Notes: generated from the letters alone by a model not told the origin. A stretch of DNA of 64,000 bases from Closterium sp. Naga37s-1 (GCA_947471745.1 CANJKZ010000174.1:2208001-2272000); one strand, 5' to 3'; numbered from the stretch's first letter, positions 10,101 through 20,221 are shown. Program-made: numbers and translations.

Positions 10101-13100
10101 TTCGACAGCGTCTCCATTCTCTTCTCATCTTTCATAACCCACTTACATATCTCCCCCCCATTTCCGCCCTTCCTCTCCTCTCCCCTGCTCCCCCCTTCCC
10201 CCTTTCCTTGTCAACCCACGGTCCCATGGCAGCAGGTAGCGCCTTTGTATCGGCTTCCAAGGACCGCACGCTGCGCCTCTGGCAGGTGGGTGCCTCCCTC
10301 TTCCCCCTCTTGTCTGGCAGGTGGATTCTTTCTTCTGCTGCGCCTTGGGTATGGTACCATTTGATTTCAATCACATTTCTCAAATGTGACTACTGTGTGC
10401 CGATGAGGAAAGGAAGCCTGTGGTTCTCGCTGCTGCTGTTGCTGGCTTTCCCCACGCGCCCCTCTCCCCTCCCACACGCCCCTCTCCCCTCCCACACGCC
10501 CCTCTCCTCTCCCACACGCCCCTCTCCTCTCCCACACGCCCCTCTCCCCTCCCACACGCCCCTCTCCCCTCCCACACGCCCCTCTCCCCTCCCACACGCC
10601 CCTCTCCCCTCCCACACGCCCCTCTCCCCTCCCACACGCCCCTCTCCCCTCCCACACGCCCCTCTCCTCTCCCACACGCCCCTCTCCCCTCCCGCACGCC
10701 CTTTTTTGCCAACTGGAAGCAGCAATAGCCCGCCTCTCTCGCCGCCTCGCCTGCTCTCACCACAACAGCCCTGCTCTGCTCTGCTCCCCGTTGGCCTTCC
10801 TCCCTCTTACCCCCACCTCTCCCACTCCCTCTCCCACGCCCTCTCCGCTCTCCCTCCCTTCCTCTCTGCCAGCTGGCGGCAGACAACACCGAGGCGTCCA
10901 CCGCCCCTCCCTCGCTGCGCGCATCGGTGGTGGCAGTGATGCGAGGCCATTCTGCTGCCGTGCAGTGCGCTGGCATGAACGCACGCGCCAATAAGGTACG
11001 GTGTGCTTTTTATGCACATTTATATAAACACAAACACATGTCACATGTGCATGATGTGCATGATGTGCATGACATGCTGCCGTGCCATGCGCTCATGGTG
11101 GAGGCGGGGATGCGCAACCAACCACTCCACTGCTGCCGTGCAGTGCAGTGCAGTGCAGTGCAGTGCAGTGTGTTGCTGTGAAGGTGCACACTGATGGATA
11201 CGGTGAGTGTCACATGTTTTGCATGATGCACGCATAAAGTATGTCACACACACACACTCATGTCACGTCACATGCTATTTGACTTGACTTCATGCACATG
11301 CATCATGTGCTATTGATAGACGTCGTTGCTGGTCGTAGCACACTCATCACGCACGCCATACAGCATCGAGGCCTATTCAGTACAGCATTCCTCATATTCT
11401 ATAATTGTGTAAGTTCTGAACATTTACTCTTACAAGGCTTGCTGTTGCTTCTCGCTTCTCCTCCCTCATCTAAGCTCATGCTGTTGCTTCTCCTCTGCCC
11501 TCCCGTCTCCACATCACTGCTGGCACGAGGTGGCTGGGACAGCACCGTCAAGCTCTCATCGCTACCTCCTCCGCCCTCCCCTACCGTACCTCACAGTCTC
11601 TCCTCTAACCTCTCTTTCCATCCTCCTGTCTCCTCCTTCCATCATCAGGGGGGCACCGTCAAGCTCTGCTCGCTGCCTCCTCTTCCCCCATCACATCACA
11701 GCTGGCATCAGGCGGCTGGGGCGGCTCCATCAAGCTCTGGACTCTGCCTCCTCTATCCACCTCTTTCTAATCCCACTTTCCCCCCGGGCTCTTTTCTCTC
11801 ACCTCCCCGCTCTCCTGCCTCCTGATGTCACTGTATCTCCTGCCTCCTGATGTCACTGTATCTCCTGCCTCCTGATGTCACTGTATCTCCTGCCTCCTGA
11901 TGTCACTGTATCTCCTGCCTCCTGATGTCACTGTATCTCCTGCCTCCTGATGTCACTGTATCTCCTGCCTCCTGATGTCACTGTATCTCCTGCCTCCTGA
12001 TGTCACTGTATCTCCTGCCTCCTGATGTCACTGTATCTCCTGCCTCCTGATGTCACTGTATCTCCTGCCTCCTGATGTCACTGTCTCTCCTGCCTCCTGA
12101 TGTCACTGTATCTCCTGCCTCCTGATGTCACTGTATCTCCTGCCTCCTGATGTCACTGTATCTCCTGCCTCCTGATGTCACTGTATCTCCTGCCTCCTGA
12201 TGTCACTGTATCTCCTGCTGTATCTCCTCTAACCTCTCTCCCCATCCTCCCAGCTGCCATCAGGCGGCTTGGACAGCTCCATCAAGGTCTGGACTCTGCC
12301 TCCTCCTCCCTCCCCTACCGTATCTCACTGTCTCTCCTCTAACCTCTCTTTCCATCCTCCCAGCTGGCATCAGGCGGCTGGGACAGCTCCATCAAGGTCT
12401 GGACTCTGCCTCCTCCTCCCTCCCCTACCGTATCTCACTGTCTCTCCTCTAACCTCTCTTTCCATCCTCCCAGCTGGCATCAGGCGGCTGGGACAGCTCC
12501 ATCAAGGTCTGGACTCTGCCTCCTCCTCCCTCCCCTACCGTATCTCACTGTCTCTCCTCTAACCTCTCTTTCCATCCTCCCAGCTGCCATCAGGCGGCTG
12601 GGACAGCTCCATCAAGGTCTGGACTCTGCCTCCTCCTCCCTCCCCTACCGTATCTCACTGTCTCTCCTCTAACCTCTCTTTCCATCCTCACAGCTGGCAT
12701 CAGGCGGCTGGGACAGCTCCATCAAGCTGTGGACTCTGCCGAAGCTGGGAAGCATTGCAGGGGGGCGGGGAAGGGGGGAGGATGGGAGTGCGGGTGGTGA
12801 TGGGAGTGGGGGAATGGGAGAAGAGGCGGGAGGAGAGGGGGAAGAGGAGGGGGGAGAAGCGGGAGGGGCGGAGGGAGTGGGGCAAGCACGGAAGCGAGTG
12901 CGGACGGCTGCAGGGGCAGTTGAGGCAGAGGGCGTGGAGGTATGCACACTCACATGCGCCTTGCCTTTCATGGTCGTTGCTGACAGTTCATTTTCTTGAT
13001 GCTGCCTGCTGCCTGCTGCCTGCTGCCTGCTGCAGGGGCAGTTGGGGCAGAGGGCGTGGAGGTACGCACACTCACATGCGCCTTGCCTTCCATTCCTGAT

Positions 13101-14177
13101 GCTCAGTGTTCAATTCTCTCCAGTGCTGGCTGCTGGTTGCTGCACGGCACGCTGCACGCTGCACGCTGCATGCTGGCTGCTGCATGCTGCACAAGTCATT
13201 GTTAGGAAGCCTGTTTCTATGCATGCCGGCTGCAGCATGCCATGGCATGGCATGAAGTGTTGCTTCATTCGTACTCAGTTGTGACTCCTTGCCCCAGACC
13301 CCTCTCTAAAGCAGCACACGCAGTGCGTGACATGGCTTGTTCCTTGCAACTGGGCTTTCCTTCACTCCACTCTGTCGCCCCGCCCCCCTCTCTCCCTCTC
13401 TCCATGCAGTGCGTGGCGGGCCTGGCATGGCCAGCGCATGGCTCATTGCAATTTGCCTTCTCCTCACGCCTCGCTCCTTTCTCTTTCCCCCATGTCTTCC
13501 TGCTTCATCCCGCACCAGCTCACCCCAGACCTCTCCCTAGACGCGCACACGCAGTGCGTGGCGGGCGTCGCATGGCCGGCGCAGGGCTCCTCACTCTTCT
13601 CAGTCTCGTGGGACCACTCGCTGCGTGCATGGGACGTGGACGCTGCTTCTGCTGTGTCTGTGCGGGTGGGTAGTGTGCGTGGTGTGCGGGGTGGGGTAGC
13701 CTGGGCAGGTATAATGCATGCACCAGCATTCACTCTATACTCTTCTTTGTCTCGTGGGACCACTCGCTGCGCGCATGGGACGTGGATGCTGCAACTGCTG
13801 TGTCTGTGCGGGTAGGTCGCGTGTGGTGTGTGTGTGGCGTGCTGGGTGTGTGCGGGTAGGCAGGTAGTGAGTGGGCATCAGCGTTCCCTCGGTGATCTGC
13901 TCCGTGTCGTGGGACCACTCCCTGCGTGTCTGGGATGTTCAAGCTGTTGCCTCTGTCACCGTGCGGGTAGGAGCATCACCATGGGCTGTCTGTCAGTCGT
14001 GTGGATACAGGGTAACCATGACTCTTCTCCGCCGTGTCGTGGGACCACTCCCTGTGCTTCTGGGATGTTCGAGCTGCTGCCTCTGTCACCGTGCGGGTGG
14101 GTGGTGGGCGTGGTGTGTGCAGATAGCCTAGTGGGTAATGCTGCTGCTATCGTGCTGGTGCATGGTGTGTGCGTGGT

Positions 14178-14217
<40 letters not shown>

Positions 14218-16931
14218 GTGTGTGTGTGTGTATGTGTGTGTGTGTGTGTGCGTGTGTGTGCATGTGTGTGTGCATGTGTGCGTGTGTGTGCATGTGTGTG
14301 TGCATGTGTGTGTGTGTGCATGTGTGTGTGCATGTGTGCGCGTGTGTATGTATGTGTGTGTGTGTGCATCTGTGCGCGTGTGTGTGTGCGAGCAGTATGA
14401 TGCGCTGTGCGTCTCGTGTGCAGGGAGGCGCCGATCCTTCCCGTGTGTACCCCCGTTCATCCTGCCTCTTCCTTCTCCCATCACTTGCGCCATCTCCTTT
14501 GCCCGCCCTCTGCCCTCTGCCGCCTGCCATCCCCATGTGCCCCCCCTCTCTCATGGCAGACCAGTGCCCATCCGCTGCTGGCAGTGGCGGCAGGGGGTGG
14601 TGGGATGGCATCGCTGGTGGCAGTGGGGGGCGCGCACCCCACCATGCTGCTGTGGGACATGCGCGCTGCCACGTGTGAGTGAGATGTGAGGGTATGGGTG
14701 GTGTGCGGGCCATTTGTGAGTGTGGTGTGGAGATGGGTGTGAGAATGAGGCATGACTGTGATGTGATGTGAGTGTGGTGGGAGACTAATGTGAGTGGGGT
14801 GTGAGAGTGGGGTGTGAGACTGGGGTGTGAGGAGTCAATTCACTTGCTCCGAAGCTCCGCGGTATCGGCAACCTCTTTCACGTCCCGTCTCCTGGGCTTC
14901 CAACTTCTGTCAACCTATACCCTCGCGTTTACCACCCCAAGTCCCATGCCTTATGCCCCTTGTCCCATGCCGCCCATGCTCCTCGCTTCCTGCTCGCTGC
15001 CTCTCGCCCCCCTCCGCCAGCCGTGCTCTCCCCGTCGATGCAACCTCTGGGCCGCACTGAACCCTCGACCCTTAATTTGCTCAATCCTCCCCCCTCTCCT
15101 CTTCCCCCCTCTCCTCTTCCCCCCTCTCCTCTTCCCCCCTCTCTTCCCACCACCAGCCGTGCTCTCCCCGTCGATCCAGCTGCTGGGCCACACGGATTGG
15201 ATCTCCTCCCTCGCATGGTAACGTGGGAAGGAGCATTTAGTCATTTAGCCTTCTTTGCCAGTTGGGGAATTACCCTTCCTTATTCATGAATAGCATTCGG
15301 TTTTTTTTTTTTTTTTAACCAAGCAATGAAATAATATACATATATATATTGAAAAGCATGGCTGAAATGATTTTATGAGTTTTTATGCTTTTAGATTCCC
15401 TGCCTTCATCTCCCATTCCGTCATCTCCCATGCTGGTCACGTGCCATTCTCCATGGTTGCTTCTCCCTTCCTGATCCAGTCAAACTCTTCTATCCCACTG
15501 CCATGCTATCTTACTGCCTCTCTACAGGTCCCCATCTAACCCACTGCATCTCCTCTCCTCCTCCTACGACGGCTCACTCAAGATTTGGGACCTCCGCTCC
15601 ACTGTATGTTGCCGCTCCCCCGTCCCCCCTCCCTTTCCTCCTCTCTTCCTCTCCCTCCTCGCTTCCCCGTCTCCCGCTCCTTTCCCCGGGAATATTCTCT
15701 TTCTCTTCAACCGTATGTGCCTTCTCGTCCGCCCAATCCTAATGTCTGGGTCGCCATGCAAAAGGATCGTTATAATGCCTGGCCTGGGCTCATCCCATCC
15801 CATCATGCCACTAGTCATTGCATGCACCACTGTCAGCTGTCATGCACATGCCGATTATTCACCACCTCAATATCGACCCACTGGTGCCAGTCGTGTGTGT
15901 TTCCAAGTGCAAGTCCCTGGCATCACATGCAAGGCAACCATGATGCCAGATGTGACACACGTATTCGCATTCCTGGGCTCATTTTGAGGCGCCTGAAAAG
16001 TCGCATGCAAGCATGATATCAAATATGACACATGCACGATCATACGTGCCTCTTGCCGCTGTGCCTCACTTGAATATGCAGGTGCCCCTTCACACGGTCA
16101 AAGCCCACTCGGATAAGGTACGTTGGTTTCGTAGCTCTTTGTGTGCTCTTTTTGCAACCCACTCCATTCGTGTGCCATCATGCTGCAAGGTGTGGATGGA
16201 TGGACCATTCATCGTGTGACACCAGGGGTTTCCATCAGGAACATCCATTCATGTGTTGTGCGCTGATGGCTTTTCACCCACACATGGCATACCACCCACA
16301 CATGGCATACCACCAACGCATGGCATACCACCCACACATGGCATACCACCCACACATGGCATACCACCCACACATGGCATACCACCCACACATGGCATAC
16401 CACCCACACATGGCATACCACCCACACATGGCATACCACCCACACATGGCATACCACCCACACATGGCATACCACCCACACATGGCATACCACCCACACA
16501 TGGCATACCACCCACACATGGCATACCACCCACACATGGCATACCACCCACACATGGCATACCACCCACACATGGCATACCACCCACACATGGCATACCA
16601 CCCACACATGGCATACCACCCACACATGGCATATCACCCACACATGGCATACCACCCACACATGGCATATCACCCAGACACATCCACACATGTCACGATT
16701 CTCTTGTATGCATGTCATGACTCCCATGCCTGATGCATGTCACGATTACCAGGCATCCATCTACTGTCACCATGCACACGTGTGACTGTCCCTCATGCCC
16801 TTACCTCATACAATAACCTCCCCCACCCCTGGGGTGGGCAGGTACTGTGTGCGGACTGGTGGCAAGGCGGCAATGCGGTGGTCAGTGGCGGGGCCGACAA
16901 CCACCTGCGCATCTTCACCCACCACTCATAA
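7179..16931 (+). CDS. WDR12: Ribosome biogenesis WD-repeat protein WDR12/YTM1, 14 exons
   Basis: Exons: 7179-7338, 8083-8171, 8431-8537, 9215-9250, 9634-9800, 10236-10285, 10873-10995, 12694-12939, 13519-13665, 14560-14674, 15157-15217, 15528-15603, 16082-16117, 16842-16931. Every junction is GT-AG and phases agree to a 500-residue protein. The N-terminus is the NLE domain (VQVRFTTRLPAHLTVPSTPF onward), then seven WD repeats: VTGSYDSHV, SASKDRTLRLW, ASGGWDSSIKLW, SVSWDHSLRAWDV, MLLWDM, SSSYDGSLKIWDL and a final SGGADNHLRIF. WDR12 joins the PeBoW complex with PES1 and BOP1 and acts in the nucleolus on 27S pre-rRNA processing and 60S assembly. It is longer than Arabidopsis WDR12 mainly through a Gly/Glu-rich insert encoded by exon 8. 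Confidence 0.93.
7985..8045 (+). repeat. Decayed upstream copy of WDR12 exon 2
   Basis: This segment encodes SPEPLDPSVDGRL-like residues, resembling QPFDFIVDGRLL of the used exon 8083-8171, but it lacks the rest of the exon and a donor. It lies in intron 1, which is otherwise plain (7339-8082). Confidence 0.75.
8300..8370 (+). repeat. Decayed upstream copy of WDR12 exon 3
   Basis: The stretch around CTGATCGAGTACACACTC repeats the beginning of exon 8431-8537 (IEYTLAV), without a usable acceptor in the same place. Confidence 0.75.
8531..8625 (+). repeat. 17-bp minisatellite carrying the WDR12 exon 3 donor
   Basis: The unit AACCCAGGTGAATTCCC joins exon end (AACCCAG) and intron start (GTGAATTC). 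Four good copies start at the true junction (8537/8538), followed by two or more degenerate ones. A 17-bp step changes frame, so only the first donor fits the phase of exon 4. Confidence 0.85.
9101..9150 (+). repeat. Decayed upstream copy of WDR12 exon 4
   Basis: An acceptor (GCTGCAG) and the codons for VVVTGSYDS are repeated about 100 bp before the used exon 9215-9250. This copy has no donor at the corresponding place. Confidence 0.8.
9824..9965. repeat. 18-bp minisatellite, about 8 copies
   Basis: Units like GCTGCCAGTCGTGTGCGT follow closely after the exon 5 donor at 9800/9801. The CTGCCAG core resembles the end of that exon, so an origin from the junction is possible but less clear than elsewhere. 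Confidence 0.85.
10455..10703. repeat. 20-bp pyrimidine-rich minisatellite, about 12 copies
   Basis: The unit CCCCTCTCCCCTCCCACACG, with a TCCTCT variant, lies in the intron between exons ending at 10285 and starting at 10873. No coding sense is suggested. Confidence 0.9.
11515..11760 (+). repeat. Older decayed copies of the WDR12 exon 8 5' edge
   Basis: Three degraded versions of the GGWDS.IKL coding piece occur near 11521-11556, 11645-11670 and 11699-11745. They precede the cleaner copies at 12251-12690. The upstream part of this intron (10996-11510) shows only short CA/TG-rich runs. Confidence 0.7.
11816..12217. repeat. 25-bp minisatellite, about 16 copies
   Basis: A highly regular array (core CTCCTGCCTCCTGATGTCAC) with almost no variation lies between two groups of exon 8 edge copies. 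This suggests recent expansion. Confidence 0.92.
12251..12690 (+). repeat. 110-bp tandem copies of intron plus exon 8 start, 4 copies
   Basis: Four units of exactly 110 bp start at 12251, 12361, 12471 and 12581. The fifth occurrence at 12691 runs into the real exon 8 (12694). Each unit holds a CAG acceptor, the 33 nt encoding LASGGWDSSIK (one copy with PS for AS and G-L in place of G-W) and pyrimidine-rich intron. In the copies the 33-nt piece is followed by GTCTGG, where the real exon has CTGTGG. Confidence 0.92.
13022..13090 (+). repeat. Copy of the WDR12 exon 8 3' edge with its donor
   Basis: This repeats about 60 bp around the exon 8 end at 12939, including GGCGTGGAGGTACGCAC, close to the used GGCGTGGAGGTATGCAC. 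Confidence 0.85.
13290..13455 (+). repeat. Two decayed copies of the WDR12 exon 9 5' edge
   Basis: Segments at about 13294-13345 and 13402-13452 repeat the start of exon 13519-13665 (CACACGCAGTGCGTGGC and following). The used exon is the last copy and has the acceptor CACCAG. Confidence 0.8.
13738..14105 (+). repeat. Three downstream copies of the WDR12 exon 9 3' half with donors
   Basis: Copies at about 13742-13815, 13895-13970 and 14029-14100 encode variants of SWDHSLRAWDV and end in CGGGTAGG or CGGGTGGG donors, like the used one at 13665/13666. No clear acceptors precede them, so they look like duplicated donors and not cassette exons. Confidence 0.85.
14172..14395. repeat. (GT)n microsatellite with GC interruptions
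   Basis: About 220 bp of GT repeats, interrupted by C and A, lie in the intron before exon 14560-14674. Open frames through it (CVCV, HTHT) are artefacts of the repeat. Confidence 0.97.
15005..15060 (+). repeat. Decayed upstream copy of WDR12 exon 11
   Basis: The acceptor and start of exon 15157-15217 (CCGTGCTCTCCCCGTCGAT) appear once more about 145 bp upstream, followed by diverged sequence and a short CCCTCTCCTCTTC repeat. Confidence 0.85.
15981..16000. repeat. Short palindrome, TTTTGAGGCGCC type
   Basis: ATTTTGAGGCGCCTGAAAAG is one member of a dispersed palindrome family with TTTGAG/CTCAAA arms. It lies in a WDR12 intron. Confidence 0.6.
16274..16680. repeat. 18-bp minisatellite, about 22 copies
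   Basis: The unit CCCACACATGGCATACCA is very uniform. Being six codons long, it stays open in several frames (HMAYHP). It lies in the last WDR12 intron, between exons ending 16117 and starting 16842. Confidence 0.95.
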
Positions 16932-17374
16932 AATGACACGTGTCAACCTCCCCGATTCCTGAGGCGCCTCAGAAAGGCCGTTAGCCTCCTCCTCTGCATC
17001 TTTACACACCGCTGGCTCCTGCCACCCACATGAGGCATCACCCTTCCATGGAGACAACTCAACCTCTGCCACATCTTCACTTCACCCACCACGAACCCTT
17101 CTTGCCCTAACAGCATCCGTCTTTCATCGCCCAGAAGGAATTAACTGTTAGCTTGTATGGATGTTACCGGTATGTTACTATTGTAACAAACACCACTACT
17201 GTTCGTCATATCAAACATCACTGGTATGAAAATATTTTCATGGTATAATTAATTACATGTGAATAATGGACCGTGCTACTACCCGTACGTGAAAAGTGGC
17301 CCTCACGTTACAGCTCCGCCACTGGAGTAGACTAGAGATCCACCACGGGGCTCTTGCTGGGAGCGTCAATGGGT
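16932..17374. other. Intergenic gap between convergent WDR12 and small HSP genes
   Basis: These 443 bp lie between two stop codons that face each other, so they hold both 3' ends. A perfect palindrome CTGAGGCGCCTCAG is at 16959-16972. The last 200 bp are A/T-rich. No gene, RNA or terminator signal is recognised. Confidence 0.6.
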
Positions 17375-18034
17375 TCAGCAACCAGGGGCAAAGCGCACGA
17401 CTTTCCTTTTCTTGCTCACTCGTTGCTCGTCGTTCAACCCGCCTTGCGTCTGAACGTTACCCTTTGCTTTTGCCTTCGCGTTTGGATTCGCAACGCTACG
17501 ACCAGACGTTTCCTTGGGAGACGTTTTTTTAGGAACCGTCACGGTGAGCACGCCATTCCGCGCCACTGCTGTAACCATTTTCGTAGTCACGCCACGTGGC
17601 AATCGGAAGCTTCGCTTGAAGCTGCTGAACTCCTTTACAACGCGGTTGCTGTCGTCGCCGTCTCTCTCCTCTCTGGTCCGCTTGCCGGTGATCGTCAGAA
17701 CATCCTTCCCCCGCACCTGCACTTGCATATCCTTCTTCTCGAGGCCCGGAACGGTCGCGACGAATTTAATCGCGTCTGGAGTCTCTTCAACGGCAACCTT
17801 GGGAACGCCGAGCGAGTCGTTGTCGAGCTCCCTAAGAGCTTGGGTTCCCCGGTTACCAGCGATGGAAATGAGATTGCGAAGCGGATGACTGTGGAGCGAG
17901 TGACTGAGGAGAGTCGGCGAGTCGCTGAGGAGATCGCTTGGAAAGTCTTCTAGCATGGAGGTCACATTATCAAAGTCACTTAACGAAGAGATCGAATCGG
18001 CAAACGGATTGGAAGAAAGTAGCGCCAGCGCCAT
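17375..18034 (-). CDS. Small heat-shock protein (HSP20/alpha-crystallin), intronless
   Basis: A 219-residue ATP-independent chaperone of the HSP20 family. The alpha-crystallin domain spans residues about 77-167, with the typical opening around VAVEETPDAIKFVATVPGL, a mid-part around KDVLTITGKR and the closing motif NGVLTVTVPKK. The ATG at 18034 is genuine and follows stops in frame. The N-terminal arm (about 75 residues, Ser/Leu/Asp-rich) does not look like a clear organelle transit peptide. The C-terminal extension is long and basic and ends with SKKRKVVRF, a monopartite nuclear-signal pattern; the usual I-x-I oligomer motif is not seen. Length and lack of introns fit plant sHSPs. The exact class cannot be fixed by eye; a nuclear form is inferred. 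Confidence 0.92.
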   Translation of the reverse strand: MALALLSSNPFADSISSLSDFDNVTSMLEDFPSDLLSDSPTLLSHSLHSHPLRNLISIAGNRGTQALRELDNDSLGVPKVAVEETPDAIKFVATVPGLEKKDMQVQVRGKDVLTITGKRTREERDGDDSNRVVKEFSSFKRSFRLPRGVTTKMVTAVARNGVLTVTVPKKTSPKETSGRSVANPNAKAKAKGNVQTQGGLNDEQRVSKKRKVVRFAPGC

Positions 18035-18186
18035 GACTGCTACTTCAGCTAGCGAATGAGACGATGAGTCGCAATGCTGTGGTAATGTGCTACTGGCGGC
18101 AATAGCTTCAAAGATCCAGGAATGTTGTTGGTGTGCTTGGAAGATACAGCAGATTTCAAGTGGCGAATCTTAGAGCCAAAAGAGAA

Positions 18187-18242
18187 GACATAAATATTGG
18201 AGTGAGAACGCATCGTCGCGCGGTATAGAAGACATTCGCGAA
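18187..18242 (-). promoter_or_regulatory. Putative heat-shock element and TATA-like box of the sHSP gene
   Basis: TTCGCGAA at 18235-18242, next to a further GAA at about 18228, fits alternating nGAAn/nTTCn heat-shock elements. About 40 bp closer to the gene, the minus strand reads CCAATATTTATG (18188-18200), an A/T-rich TATA candidate about 155 bp before the ATG. The promoter assignment is inference from spacing and gene type. Confidence 0.45.
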
Positions 18243-18445
18243 GCGCACGCGGCTTGAAAGGAAGGAATGGCTGGTCCTAGACTGGGGCCGACAGAATCCG
18301 CTAGAAACAAATCTCTCTTCGATTTTCCCCACTGGTTGTTCCAGCAGCGTGAAGACGAACCTGGAAAGCTCTCGAGGAATCGCTAAAACTTGGCGACAAT
18401 CTGGTTACCCCTGACACAGCGATATGGTGAGCAAATTCACTTACT

Positions 18446-18515
18446 GTACAAAATACCTGTCCAAAGTGCCCCACCATAGTGTACAAAATACCTGTCCAAA
18501 GTGCCCCACCATAGT
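18446..18515. repeat. Perfect 35-bp tandem duplication
   Basis: Two identical 35-bp units (18446-18480 and 18481-18515), beginning GTACAAAATACCTGTCC, lie upstream of the sHSP promoter. Nothing else is recognised between 18250 and 18547. Confidence 0.95.
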
Positions 18516-18552
18516 GCTAAATGCAAGGGAAAATATGCCATTCTTAACCAAC

Positions 18553-18766
18553 TGTCAGAATGTACTTGTATACATTACTATAACTGCCTGTAGTGTAGAC
18601 CTAGTGTAGCTCTATGTTCTTGTTTGGTGGTGCACTCTCATGCTTGCCTATTTGTACTGCTCGCTCTATAGTGAACAACCTCTTTTGGCTAATCTCTCGA
18701 CCCCTTCCTCTCGTAACTCTCGTTCTACCCTCAACCCAAGTCCTAAGTCAACTTAGGTTTCTAACA
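18553..18766 (+). repeat. Left LTR of the TRIM-like element
   Basis: 214 bp, TG...CA ends, same as the copy at 20003-20216. Confidence 0.93.
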
Positions 18767-20002
18767 TGGTATCAGAGCACTTAAGCTCCTAAGACCTGTT
18801 GTCCATGGGCCCACCGCTGTTACTTTCTCGCTCCTGCATGGCGCCTTCGCCCCCATTCGATCCCTGCTTCGTGCTGCCCGTCGCGCAGCTTCCGTCCGTC
18901 ACGCTGCCCATGACGGCGAGCTGCGCGATGGCGCCAGATGCGGCCCCGTTTCGGCCCCCTCGTCGCAGCCCGTCCGTCCCTCGCTGCCCCGGCCCGTCCC
19001 GTCCCCGTCCAGCGGTGCGCAGTGCGCACAGCCGCACGCACGCAACCGCGAACGCGCAGCTGCACACACGTCACCAGTCACGCGCGCGACTGCAGCGAAT
19101 TGCGCAGCTGCAGCCGCACGCGCAGCAGCAACCTCTCGCGCGACTGCAGCGTCACCTGCAGCTGCAGCCACACGCGCAACTGCAGCCGCCTGCTGCACCC
19201 TCGCCCGCCATTTTTCCCCTTTCTCACTGCTGCTCGTGCACCAGGGGGGGGGGGAGGGTGTTGGGGGGCGGGGGTGGTTGACGCCACTCTGCTGCTGCGC
19301 TACGCCGCCGCCAGCCTTCTCCCTCTCCCTGCTGCTGGTGCAGCCGTGAAAGGGGTGGGGGGAGGGTGTGGGGGTGGGGGGTGTGACACGCCAACAGCCG
19401 TCCCTCCACCTCTCCACTCCTACTGCAGTGGGGTGGGGGGGAGGGTGAGGGGGTGGCAGGGATGACCAGCATGCGCCAGCCCACCTCCTCTCTCTTCCTG
19501 TCGCCCCTCCTGGGGTGGGGGGGAGGGGGGGAGGGGGGAGGGTGAGGGGGTGGCGTTGGAGGAAGGGTGGGGGGAAGACGTGAGGTTCCAGGGGCGGTTG
19601 ACAAGGGGGGTGAGGTTGACAAGGGGGGTGGCTGAAAGGGGGCGTGGAATTAGGGGGTTAGTTAGAGGGGCTCGCCGCGCTAGGCTCTCCCCCACCTCCT
19701 CTCCTCCCTCTCTCACCACCCCCCCTTGTAAACAGGGGGTTCGTAAGAGGGGCTCGCCGCGTGGCTCCCCCACCTCCTCTCCTCATCCCTCTCTCATCCC
19801 CCCCCTTCGTAAAACGGGGGTTCGTAAGAGGGGCTCGCCGCGTGGCTCCCCCACCTCCTCTCCTCATTCCTCTCCTCTCCCCTCTCTCTCTCTCTCGTCT
19901 CCTCCTCCTCGCATTCCTCTCTACCGTCTTCCGCTGCGCTTGGTGTACCCCTTCCGGGGGTGTTTCTGCACATGGTTCTTCACTGCAGGCAGTTAGGGGG
20001 TG

Positions 20003-20216
20003 TGTCAGAATGTACTTGTATACATTACTATAACTGCCTGTAGTGTAGACCTAGTGTAGCTCTATGTTCTTGTTTGGTGGTGCACTCTCATGCTTGCCTA
20101 TTTGTACTGCTCGCTCTATAGTGAACAACCTCTTTTGGCTAATCTCTCGACCCCTTCCTCTCGTAACTCTCGTTCTACCCTCAACCCAAGTCCTAAGTCA
20201 ACTTAGGTTTCTAACA
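20003..20216 (+). repeat. Right LTR of the TRIM-like element
   Basis: 214 bp, same as the copy at 18553-18766, followed by the target duplication CCAAC. Confidence 0.93.
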
Positions 20217-20221
20217 CCAAC

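Larger units (their letters stand above)
18553..20216 (+). mobile_element. Short non-autonomous LTR element (TRIM-like), whole-looking and very young
   Basis: Two 214-bp LTRs (18553-18766 and 20003-20216) that I read as identical begin TG and end CA, and are flanked by the 5-bp target duplication CCAAC (18548-18552 and 20217-20221). The primer site TGGTATCAGAGCAC (18767-18780) follows the left LTR directly and matches the classic plant copia tRNA-Met site. A G-rich polypurine tract (TTAGGGGG) precedes the right LTR. The 1.24-kb interior is GC-rich with polyG runs and CTCCTC repeats and has no gag, protease, integrase or reverse transcriptase. It presumably moves with enzymes of an autonomous copia. 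Identical LTRs mean a recent insertion. Confidence 0.92.

Noticed and set aside
13738-14105. Mutually exclusive cassette exons of WDR12
   Set aside because: The copies keep donors and coding likeness but have no convincing acceptors, and the protein already has its full set of WD repeats without them.
14138-14690. Cys-Val and His-Thr rich open frames
   Set aside because: Products of the (GT)n microsatellite in a WDR12 intron.
16143-16733. HMAYHP-repeat protein
   Set aside because: An 18-bp minisatellite open in several frames and on both strands, inside an intron.
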